Shown: positions 23,124 through 32,540 of the stretch, in pieces | Numbering within the stretch: position 1 is the stretch's first letter | Layout of the letters: each line of letters opens with the position of its first letter | Assembly (NCBI GenBank): GCA_021229015.1 | Contig: CM037795.1 | Coordinates: 12,142,656 to 12,206,655 of the forward strand | Direction of reading: 5' to 3' | Source: Solen grandis | Taxonomy: Eukaryota; Mollusca; Bivalvia; Adapedonta; Solenidae | Length of the DNA: 64,000 bases | The notes under the pieces: generated by a model | The model's database searches: none | Seen by the model: only the letters and a program-made list of their open reading frames with translations | What the model was told of the DNA's origin: nothing | Translations under genes and position numbers: made by a program

Positions 23124-23696
23124 CTTAAAAAGGGAACGATATTTGTGCATTTTAACAGATGAATACCAATCACAATTATAACATTTGATTAACAATGACA
23201 TAAGATACCATGAATGAAACATTTTAATGAAAAGGAATCACATTCCGAATCATGGCGAAGAATATTGGAAGTTGAGTGATCTTTGCCGACATTTGTTGAG
23301 CCCATTAAGGCTCCTCTGCCTTAAACTGAACTTAGAATCAGCTTGAGTCACGATTTTAACACACACACACACACACACATTTCCGAGCGTCTTAATTGAA
23401 GGGAGATCACTCTGTAATTTACACACACAGACATCAATTTCTCTCTTTCCGTCTCTCTCTATACACTCATGAGTGTCTTTGTCAAAGGGAGATCACGCTC
23501 TCTCTCTTGTGTGTGAAACAAATTACGTCATACATGAATTAAACATTTTACGTTTATTTAGGTTTAGCAATACAGAAAACAAGACAAATGACGTCCAGTA
23601 TTTTTATTACAAAGACATAATGAAGGAAATTGATAGGTCGTGTATTGATGGCGTTAATTGCGGGGAAAAACAAGCCAAAAATACATGTATAACTCC

Positions 23697-23745
<49 letters not shown>

Positions 23746-26700
23746 CACGCACACACACACACATGCGATTTCCTAACAGTTTTTAGCCATATTCCATATC
23801 TTGTCACTGGATGGTAATATTCCATGAAACTTCATCACTTTGAAGACATCCATAAACAAATATGTTTCACCGAGAGTTTTTTTATTTATTTATTTTATTA
23901 CATTTTTTTTTTTTACATTTGGGGGAGATAATCTCTGAATTTACTTCTAGGAAATATACACATGTACAAAGAATCTAAACTATTAATAGATCGTGTAATT
24001 TTATCTTTCATGCTGCTTGAGCTTCTTCTTTGTCGGTATCCATATTTTTATCAACATCATTACTTTTAATTAGATGCTTGTTTGTTCATCGCTGGATATT
24101 TGCATATAAATGTATAACAAACATGTTTATCTTGATTTCCTCAAACATAACCTTGGTTTATATAATGAAGAACTTCAGAAACAGTACTTGATCAGAATCC
24201 CTGGTAACCGTCTACCCAATACACACGGTTATTTTATGGCATCCAAGAAACCAGAGGCAAATCCAGAACGAGAAGCAGAAACGTCGAGCCATTCTCTCGT
24301 TACCATCTGGAATAAATCGAAGAGGCATTTAAACCACAATATCATCGACAGTGATCTCCCCTTACCAATATTCTGTAACGGAAGTAACCGTTACGTAGAA
24401 ATGAAAATTATCTCAAATTTAAATTTTGAGGTGCCAAAGAAAATATGCCCAATAGAGACATCCTTTCAACTTTGCACGTTTTCAAACATTAGGCCAAGAT
24501 TAATTCCACTTCCGGTTACCAAAATTTTCGATCGGTTTAACTCGTAAAACCACTTGGTTACATGGGTAACCTAGTATTTACAACCAATCTAACAATCTAA
24601 GCAAATTAAACCGCTCAAGCTCGACGCAGCCGAGCAAGCGGTTTATCTTGTTAAACCCTCGATAACTAACATTAACCTATACATATATATTGTAACCTGT
24701 TACTTTTAATGACATTCAATCATTTTAGTGAAATTGTAAACCTTTTTAAAGAGAACTTTTTCTTCATTGTTGTTTCATCTTTTCAAATCAAGTATTTGTA
24801 AGTATCTCATTTAAATTTTTACAATGGAACACACCATGGTAATCATTAGATATAGAGCACTTATAGATAATATACCAGTTTCCTTGATTATTCTCTTCTC
24901 GACTTTCAAAACAGGCACACCGAAGCACATTTCGCGAGCACGGGGTGAGAGTAATTTCCTGTCATAATCTGCATCGTCGATCACGGTCATGGTCAAATGT
25001 TCCTCATTTCCCTCCATTGTTCGGTTCATCTGAAATATTTGTAATTATTGATATAAGATTAAAGCATCATTGACGCTTTTCGAGCATCCGTGTGTGTGTG
25101 TGTTGTTGTTGTCGTTGTTTTAATTCGTAATGAAAACATTTTAACCATGACCACGTTTGGAGTGTTAATGTACTTATCATTATTAGAAAATACATTTTCC
25201 AATTCAAAATAGACAGGAATTATCTTCAATAAGGTATGACCATGTTCCAACACTTGTTTTACAAAACATTAAAGTAATTGGCTAATTCTACATAAATAGC
25301 TACAATAATGACTCATGGTATTTGATAAGGGATTTAATATTTAGGAATTGTATCTAGGGACACAATAACGATGAAATACATTCCTAAGTTTTTAAAATAT
25401 CATAAAACGATAAGTACGTTAGGCCCGGTAATCTCATTTCTGATGTCATCAATCTCAACGTTTTCTTCTTCCTCATCAAAGTCCGCGACGTAACATAGTA
25501 CCTCTCCGCCATCAAGCACGATCTGTGTCACAGTGTGTCCCTGTATAAAAGTATTATCATGTATTCCGTGTAATACCTCAAATTTACAATAATTGTTTAT
25601 TGTACTGAAAGTATCAGAAGACTAAAAAAATGGAATATGAAGCTTTCAAAACATTTGAAAGTATGTGGTTTGGTATTAAAATGAATCAGTACACAAAGGT
25701 GTGAATATCTTGGTTTGATTGTTTACTTGATTTAATTTAAGGCACCGGCATTATTTGAGTCATCTGAAAACTTTGCCTACATAAGATAGATACTTTGGCA
25801 TCACGCCAGAGATACTCCGGCATCATCTTTTACGACTTTGGTACTTCGAGACCGGGTACTGAATCCAATGCATCCCGTTTACGGGACAAACTTTGTAATT
25901 CGTCGGCCATCTCGATCGATTGTATACTCTTCATGACTTACACGACTTTTGAATTCTGAAACTCTAGATCATCCTTCGAAGAGATCAACCAATGATAATG
26001 TTTTATGCGAAAAATTCATACAAACTGAGAGAGAGAGAGAAGTATTTTACAATACCCTTTCAAAATCGTAGATGACTCGAAATTTCCCAGGTCCCCAGAC
26101 ATCCACTTCTGATTCCGTCACTGTAATCTTCTCAGTCAACGGTTGCTCGTTCTCACGAAGGAAAATAACCCACGATTCCTTTAAAAGTGTATAATCCATT
26201 ACACGTATAATAAAGGAGTCAACAAATGAACAAATCAAAATATAAACACTACGCTGTAGATACCCCCCCTTGCAGTTGTAGATACATGCAAGGGAGATCA
26301 CTGATCGAGTTTGACAAGTATGCATTACAGAGTTATATGAAAAGAGCACGATGGCCCTGAAGTCACTGTATTTGCTCCGTAATAAAGATAAAAAGATGCA
26401 TTCCTATCTCGAAAATCTATATAGTGTAAACCAAGTTATGTATATGGTTATTAAACAGAACACTGACAGGTCATTTATCTACCTGTAAAAAAAACATTTC
26501 ATAAAATTTGAAACATGTCTATTACTATCAAGAAAATAACGTTACAAACTTTTTGTTTTGCTCTCTGCCTTTACATTTGATATTTATCGTAGCGCACACA
26601 CACACACACACACATTTGACTTAACGTTTACCGTTTGTTATTTTATATTTATTAGTGGCCTCACATTTCATGAAGGTTTTCAGTCAATCATTATGATTCT

Positions 26701-28596
26701 AAAAAACGACAGCACACAAGGTACTTAACCGAGATACGAAACAGTTCGGCCGTTAAGTAAATGAAAGTTCGACTATCCAGAAATAGATTACAGTATTGAT
26801 AGTATTATTTTTAGAGAAATCTACTAATCAAAACGACAGTACTATGCCTTCTTCAATTGTATGTGGGTTAGATCTTTGAAGTTTAGAGATCCTGGTGTGA
26901 GGGTGTAGAATCTCACAGCTATGGAAGTCTTGCTATATATTTTAAGATGCAATAAGAATAATTCAATTTCATTTAGTTGTAAAAATAGAAAACATATTTA
27001 AAACTACTGTATGGAACTAGATTCATTTGTTGGTTTATTGTTGGGTTTAAGGTCCCACCGACAGTATTTCAGTCATTTGAAGACGATGTCTACTTGAGAC
27101 AGATATAGTGCTGCCAAATTGCAGTATCACGCCGTAGACATGTGGCATGATACTACACCCAGTCACATTATCCCGACACCGGGCCAACCAGTCCTGGAAC
27201 TAGACTGACTGAGTGTTATATGGGCCATAGTTAACTTTGGTGATTACATGTTCAAGATGATTAAGATGATTATTTCTACAGCAATGTCCAATACAGTTTA
27301 ACAATATACATTATGAAGATATTAATTTACTGAACTTTAAATAGTATGATAGTATGTTGATAATTGTTGTTTTTTCTCTGCCGCCCAACCTGTGTAGAAT
27401 CTGAGCGACACTATTGTATGAGGATACAGAGTAGGTTTTGATCTGGGTGTGCCCTGTTTGCCAATGAGCAAAAACAAGTCTATATGAGATAAAGGGTTAA
27501 TGTTAAATGATTTCTTATTTCTATTGGTTTATTTGAACGTCCCATCGGCACTATAGCAGTCATTTCAGGAATTTGTTTACATGAGACAGGTATTGCTGCC
27601 ACACTGCGATACCACGTCGTAAGTTTGTAGCATGAAACCAAAGAAGTCACATTATCCAGGTACATTGTCGATTAGTTCTTGAAATTTTCTTCTATTCTGC
27701 CCATCAAGCAATGGAGTTATATCAGTAAAATTTAACCACTTTAGTGTGCCACGACCGAAGATCGAACCCAAGACCTCTTGGTTACAGGACGGCCACTCTA
27801 TACACTCGGTCATCGGGAGCTCTTCCTTGTTTCTATGGAAAGTACACTGTCATGAAATTATTTTAACCATCGCTGGTGGCCGAGTGGTTAGAGCGTCCGC
27901 CTCGGGAGCGGGAGGTCGTGGGTTCTATCCTCAACATTGCTTGGCCGGCTACATGTCTACGGCATGACACTGCAGTGTGACAGCACTATATCTCTATCAA
28001 TTAGACATAGTCTCCAAATGACTGAAATACTTCGGTGGGATGTTAAACCAAACGAAATCATTTTTTTTACATTTTTAAGATGTTACTTTTGATAAGAAAG
28101 CTTACGCAGTATTTTTATATTGCATAATAGTCCTAAATAATTGTATCATGTGTTATATTGGTTAAAACTTTGAAAATTATTATAGGTTTTAAAATTGACA
28201 GTATTCCGTTCAGCAACACTTTTACTGAACATTCGTTAAACCTTAGTTTGAAATTAAGGTAACCCATCCATCATTGGATTAAATCATAATCCTTCAAATG
28301 CTTAAAACTTCATTACAGACGCAAGCATCCACTGACTTGGAGTTATATGCTTTTTTGTTCAAAGTCTATAAATGCTTGCATTTACCAGAAAAAATTCCAC
28401 AATCACTGTATTGACCGTTATTACAATTTCATGATCCTTTAGCTTTAGTCACGTGTTTTTCCAGCAATTTTTTCTTTGATCATTTTATACATACTTTAAA
28501 TTATCAAAGAGTAAATACGTCTTGCAATCGAAGTGATCATTAAATAATTTTGATAAATCCACATCTTTGCCAAATATTTGAAGTGCATTGATTGTA

Positions 28597-28634
<38 letters not shown>

Positions 28635-29772
28635 TACCTTGGAGTTATCATCACTGGACATATTTCTGCCTATGAAGATAGAACCAACAATGACTCCGCA
28701 GAGTACAAGAAATGTGGTGAGGATGACTGCAATCCAATGCAAAATTTTCTTTGTCGATTTCTGAAAACAAATATGCAATAATGAACGCTTGCTTCAAATA
28801 TATCGAAGGCTGAGAGCTGATTAAATTACCTGCACATGGTGAGTCGAGTCAAGTTCACTGATCGAAATATTAAAATGTATTGTAAAATTTCGAATTTATA
28901 ATGTTAATGTGAAATTGTGACTTATCATCTCTAAATCCCGGTCTTTGAAATTGAATCAGCAATTCACATAAATTACCCAATTGTTAAAACCTGGATTTTT
29001 CTATTACTTTAAAAAGATACAATTACATTTATAGTACAAAAATAATACCTTTCAAAGGACTGCACAGTTTTTTCCTTGGTTGAGTATATAAGTATTTCGG
29101 ATAAAATACGCACAAAATCCTTGTACAATCAATTTTACGTAATTATCCTTGCACATTCAACATCCGGTTTAGTCACAACAACAATTTTTGAATAACGATG
29201 ATGATAATAAAAATTGCAATGTCGAATTCACAATAAAAGGAGGTCAAAGTACATTTTCTTTCCATCAACTCATGAAAAAAGTCTATCTTTATGTCCGTTA
29301 TGATAAAGGTTGCGGATCTTATGAATACGTCAAGCTGTGGTGAAAATAATAACACCATGTGATTGATTTAAAAAGTATTGATTATCACAGGAAATTGAAT
29401 TTGTTTAAGAAACTGAATTTGTTTAAGTATATATCTGTAGTTAAAACTTATTCAGTTTACAACGATCACTAAATAAGCTCCTAATTCTTAAAAATATGTA
29501 TGTTTCATTATTATCATTAATTCTTACCAACGTTATTTATCATTATAATTATTTTTACTTTTGTAACCCTTACCATATTATTGTTAATATTACTGCATTA
29601 AAGTTTTAAAAAAATGAAAAGGATTTTCATTTAGGAGAAAGTGTCAACGTCAAATGTTTATCTATGAAATTAAAGGATCATAAGTCAATACCTTGTGGGT
29701 TTCAGTTTTAGGAGCTGGCTCCTGTGCGTCGCGCACCTTCAACCCTTTTTCGTTTTGAAACTTAGACGTCAT
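23044..29772 (-). CDS. BRICHOS-domain type II membrane protein (ITM2/chondromodulin-like), 6 exons
   Basis: Joined exons 29772-29692, 28760-28638, 26178-26056, 25540-25418, 25029-24876 and, less surely, 23123-23044 give about 227 aa. Exons 1-5 are joined by phase-0 introns with AG/GT borders. The order is a short hydrophilic cytosolic head (1-27), one membrane span (about 33-58, ILHWIAVILTTFLVLCGVIV), a linker, and a BRICHOS domain (about 85-190). BRICHOS landmarks are the Asp of VIYDFER (106), the Cys of VLCYVADFD (125) and the Cys of AREMCFGVP (185), the conserved Asp and Cys pair of this fold. BRICHOS proteins (ITM2B, chondromodulin, surfactant C) use the domain as an intramolecular chaperone in the secretory pathway. 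KR in LKVEKRIIKE could be a processing site. No Cys-rich peptide like that of chondromodulin follows. Introns carry several SINEs and microsatellites. The substrate segment and exact homologue are unknown. Confidence 0.78.
23345..23770. repeat. Microsatellite cluster
   Basis: (AC)n at about 23361-23379, CT-rich repeats at 23440-23505, (TA)n at about 23699-23741 and (AC)n at about 23746-23763. All are in the putative last intron of the BRICHOS gene. Confidence 0.9.
24110..24547 (+). CDS. Unrecognised 145-aa open frame inside a BRICHOS intron
   Basis: An ATG-to-TAA frame on the strand opposite the BRICHOS gene. Its composition is mixed and not low-complexity (e.g. YLIRIPGNRLPNTHGYF, VTIWNKSKRHLN). 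I recognise no domain. There is no evidence of splicing or a promoter, and it could be chance or an exon fragment. It is listed because it is the longest frame here and has more CpG than its surroundings. Confidence 0.2.
   Translation: MYNKHVYLDFLKHNLGLYNEELQKQYLIRIPGNRLPNTHGYFMASKKPEANPEREAETSSHSLVTIWNKSKRHLNHNIIDSDLPLPIFCNGSNRYVEMKIISNLNFEVPKKICPIETSFQLCTFSNIRPRLIPLPVTKIFDRFNS
24606..24642. repeat. Short inverted repeat
   Basis: AAACCGCT at about 24608 pairs with AGCGGTTT at about 24634, with inner arms CTCG/CGAG around GACGCAG. The function is unknown. Confidence 0.5.
24876..25029 (-). CDS. BRICHOS gene, exon 5
   Basis: The acceptor TATTTCAG sits before ATGAACCGAAC. The exon is 154 nt and ends in phase 1 at ACTG|GTATAT. 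It carries the second BRICHOS Cys (AREMCFGVPVLKVEKR). Confidence 0.75.
25418..25540 (-). CDS. BRICHOS gene, exon 4
   Basis: 123 nt, phase 0 to 0, with acceptor TTATACAG and donor GTACTT. It encodes GHTVTQIVLDGGEVLCYVAD, with the first BRICHOS Cys, followed by an acidic DEEEENVEIDD stretch. Confidence 0.8.
25735..25870 (-). mobile_element. Decayed SINE body fragment
   Basis: The sequence from AAGGCACCGGCATTATTTGAGTCAT to ATCACGCC and GAGACCGGGTACT aligns loosely with the SINE at 27022-27194. It is an old copy lacking the tRNA head. Confidence 0.4.
26056..26178 (-). CDS. BRICHOS gene, exon 3
   Basis: 123 nt, phase 0 to 0, with acceptor CTTTTAAAG and donor GTATTG. It encodes the linker and the start of BRICHOS, ending FRVIYDFER with the conserved Asp. 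Confidence 0.8.
27022..27194 (-). mobile_element. SINE copy (minus), truncated, with 10-bp TSD
   Basis: Read in reverse, the body contains the family phrases CAAATGACTGAAATACTGTCGG and GTGGGACCTTAAACCCAACAA. TGGAACTAGA at 27012-27021 is repeated at 27195-27204. It lacks the tRNA head, so it is 5'-truncated. Confidence 0.75.
27510..27830 (-). mobile_element. tRNA-derived SINE (minus), diverged
   Basis: The reverse strand carries a tRNA-like head with a box A-like GACCGAGTGTATAGAGTGG and box B-like GGGTTCGATCTTCGG, then the family body with CTGAAATGACTGCTATAGTG. It ends in an A/T-rich tail near 27515. Confidence 0.65.
27868..28065 (+). mobile_element. tRNA-derived SINE (plus)
   Basis: The head has box A TGGCCGAGTGG, an anticodon-arm-like GCGTCCGCCTCGGGAGCGGG and box B GGGTTCTATCC. 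The body contains CAAATGACTGAAATACTTCGG and GGGATGTTAAACC. The tail is T-rich. It resembles a tRNA gene but has no acceptor-stem closure and continues into the SINE body. Confidence 0.75.
28598..28634. repeat. (AC)n microsatellite at a splice donor
   Basis: On the coding (minus) strand this is a (TG)n run beginning a few nt inside the intron after exon 2 (donor GTAATGTGTGTG). Confidence 0.9.
28638..28760 (-). CDS. BRICHOS gene, exon 2 (membrane span)
   Basis: 123 nt, phase 0 to 0, with acceptor TTTGTTTTCAG and donor GTAATG. It encodes KSTKKILHWIAVILTTFLVL and GVIVGSIFIG, a single hydrophobic span with a basic N-terminal flank that predicts type II topology. Confidence 0.8.
29692..29772 (-). 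CDS. BRICHOS gene, exon 1
   Basis: 81 nt: ATG at 29772-29770, MTSKFQNEKGLKVRDAQEPA..., donor GTATTG. A TATA-like TATATTTAAA lies about 90 nt upstream near 29860, a possible core promoter. Confidence 0.7.
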
Positions 29773-30261
29773 CTTGTCTTCAGGCCGTATTTCTTCAAGA
29801 GCAGTTTACAGCAATAAATAAATTCAGCCGTGTTCATTCTTTTAAACAGAAATTTAAGTTTAAATATAAAGACACGTTTTCTTGAATCTTTCGGTTCCGG
29901 TTTCTGTTCCTTTTTTATAAATTTTGGAAAGACAACTATTTAAATAGGACGCATTTTGGCATTCAGTAACATTAAAAAATTTCCAAAACATGTTTACTCA
30001 TTTTAAAGACGGGTAATGCTGACAATACCAAGCTATATTTTAGAATTTATTTCAATAGAATATTGACCAAACTGAACTTGTGTCCCCCCCCCAAAAAAGG
30101 TCGATAAACGCATGTTTACGCGAATAGAATTTTATATAACCTACATAGCCGCATTCAATATTTTACCACCTGACTTGTTGCAGATCACATGTGACCAAGC
30201 CGACCTCATTTTGAAGCACTGACTGTGTCTTTGAGATAGCTTTACCAAAACAATAAGTAAA
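29773..30261. other. Upstream region of the BRICHOS gene
   Basis: No coding region is seen. It holds the presumed promoter of the minus-strand gene and ends at the left terminus of the 20-kb transposon. Confidence 0.5.
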
Positions 30262-30434
30262 TACGGAAGCCCAGGAGGGACATTTTTGTTAGATGTTATT
30301 ACTTATTTGATATTACTTATTAGTTATTTGTTATTGGAGGGACATTTTTTGTTACATGATATTACTTATTTGTTATTACTTATTTGTTATAATTTAATAA
30401 AAGCTGTGTAGTTTTGCTCAATAACGCCGAAAAC
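30262..30434 (+). repeat. Left terminal inverted repeat
   Basis: The TIR contains an internal tandem duplication of about 64 bp (each copy starting GGAGGGACATTTTT), which makes it longer than the right TIR. It carries subterminal ATTACTTATTTGTT repeats. Confidence 0.75.
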
Positions 30435-30461
30435 ATGGACAGTTCAAGTGAAAATGAATCG
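30435..30461 (+). CDS. First exon of the element's plus-strand gene (putative)
   Basis: ATG then DSSSENES and a donor TCG|GTATGT in phase 0, right at the inner edge of the left TIR. It is compatible in phase with the exon at 46345 (KQAASSQAG...) and with the small exon at 31490. Assignment to the kinase gene is an inference from position, phase and Ser-rich composition. Confidence 0.4.
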
Positions 30462-31164
30462 GTATGTCATTTATTGTTTGTTACTTTGTTATTTAATCAC
30501 TCAAGTTTGGCCTGTACATGGCTAAATATTGTTCAAACGGGCGTTAAACCCAATCAAACCAAACCAAATCTGGTATATATTTGGTTAAATAATTTAGCGA
30601 TAGCATGAGCAAGGGAGACAACTGGAAAGTGTAGGTAGTCTGATTGCCTAGATATCTTCATAACGAGTTCCCCAAGCATATCACCGCACCATTTCGATAA
30701 TTTACTAGATTCTACTTCTCATTTATGATTTGCAGGACTGCCATCGCGTTGTCTAGTAGTGGCTCTGGAAGGGACGATGGCCGATAGTAACATATGTTGT
30801 CAGCCACTGTTGCAGTTGTCATTTTTTGCTTGGAAAGCAAAGTTACAGTATCTATGCGTGCACCTGCTTACTACTTATGTGCAGACTGGTTCATTAAGCC
30901 TATAAGTCACTGTTGGGTCGGTGGCTGAGCGAGAGCGAGTCTTACTTTCAAATTTTAACTTTCAATTTAAATTATTAATTGCAGGGTGTTTTAACATTAT
31001 TAAGCAGCGGCCTGTTAAAGGCTACTTCCTTTTTTTAAATCATGCAGGTTTTTCAAAAGTTCTAACTAACACGCGTTTTTTTTACTTCCCAGTTGGATAA
31101 AATATTTCCCAATCTGGCAGTTTCAGCGATAATTCATCCCAAAATAAAGAGGCTAAGGCCTCTC

Positions 31165-31168
<4 letters not shown>

Positions 31169-31215
<47 letters not shown>

Positions 31216-31241
31216 CCCCCCCCCCCCCCCCCCCCCCCCCC
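31169..31241. repeat. Poly(C) tract
   Basis: About 70 nt of almost pure C, broken by a single T near 31213. It is G-quadruplex-forming on the minus strand and likely a hard spot for sequencing. Confidence 0.9.
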
Positions 31242-31489
31242 TGAATTGGAGAAAAATACACAGTGTATTGTTGTGTCAAAACCTATCATCGTGCAATTGC
31301 AATAATTAACATAAAATAATTCTATAAACGGTAAACACTTGATTTTGAAATGGTGAAGATAATATCCAAATCAAAAGTATCGAAACGCACTGATAATTTA
31401 CTATGCACATATTAGCCTTTTTTCGGATGCTTAAAAGTGTGTTGATATTCAATGCAGATTAGAAGTTAATCAGTGTTTTTTATTTTCAG

Positions 31490-31567
31490 GCTGAAGAACT
31501 TACCAAAAAGGAAAGAATAAAACTAGTTCAACAAATACAAACTGGGAAAAAGTGTCAAAGCCTGTAG
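31490..31567 (+). CDS. Small exon candidate
   Basis: A strong acceptor (TTTTTTATTTTCAG) precedes AEELTKKERIKLVQQIQTGK, ending in an in-frame TAG at 31565. Joined to 30435-30461 in phase 0 it would give a 34-residue product. It may be an alternative or decayed exon of the element's plus-strand gene. No domain is recognised. Confidence 0.25.
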   Translation, partial: AEELTKKERIKLVQQIQTGKKCQSL

Positions 31568-31989
31568 AAGTACAGTATTTTTATTACCATATCTAACATA
31601 TGGACATTGCAGATCATGCTGTGTGCATTAGCCTTCCTACTGGGACTACAGGTTTTCCTTTGATCTGTCAGTCACGTTTGCATATGAGCCTGTAAGGCAT
31701 GGTGGGGTTGAAATAACTTGCAGAAAGGTTCAGCACAATGTAAACATGTAAGTTTGATACAGAGTCTATGTAGTCAAATATACTGAAGGGTGAATTTTTA
31801 AGCATCAAATAATGGCAGGGGGGTTGTGGGATAATTATGTAGAGTTTGTAGATTGACAAAATTATAATAATCCTGGCCTATGCAACTTGGGGCTAAAATT
31901 TAAGCTAGAATTTTTATGCTCCCCTAAACATTTTTGGGAATCATAAAAGTTTCTGCTTTGTTCATCTGTCATTCTGTACTTCTGTCATT

Positions 31990-32540
31990 ATGTCACAACC
32001 CTTACAGACCATGGGTTCTCCAGTGAACACACAGTGAACACACTGCGTACTGTTTGTGTACATCATTGTTCACGGCAACAGTTTGCGAGGTATTCACCGT
32101 GTGCCGTGTAGGTACTGCATACTTTTTGCAAGATTTCACCAATAGTACGCCAGAGAATTTCAGTATGCGGACAGTACATTTTTTTAATATATAAAATTTA
32201 AGTATGCGAACCATTCACAGCATGACTTAAGATAGAAAAAAAGTTCATTGACACTTTGCGGCATGCACTTAGGATTTTTTTCAGCAAAAGTATGTGAATG
32301 CCAATAGTACGCAGCAGACAGATGGTCTATACATTTTAACTTATAATTTTGTACCCCAACAGTATGCAGGAAAAACTTAGTCTTTTTTGCGAAAGCTTTA
32401 GCAAATGGTGGGCAGCAAACATTTTGTCATTTTGCAAAAGTCTTTGTTTGCAAATGGTATGTGGGAAACACTTTTTAAATAAAAGTATTTTCATGCTAAT
32501 AGTATGCAGATAACAAGAGAGTTTCTGTAACATTTATTCA
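31990..32540. repeat. Subterminal repeat array, left end of the CACTA-like element
   Basis: Degenerate short motifs (ACTGCGTACTG, TTTTGCAAGAT, AGTACGC, AGTATGC) recur about every 30-60 nt. The same words in opposite orientation occur at 43020-43560. Subterminal motif arrays are typical of CACTA/EnSpm ends. Confidence 0.55.

Noticed and set aside
22982..23173. 63-aa minus-strand frame MIGIHLLKC... as its own gene
   Set aside because: It overlaps the putative BRICHOS exon 6 in another frame and shows no domain.
27873..27932. tRNA gene
   Set aside because: A/B boxes are present, but there is no acceptor-stem pairing or proper 3' end, and the sequence runs into a SINE body. The same applies at 36319, 48735 and 59300.
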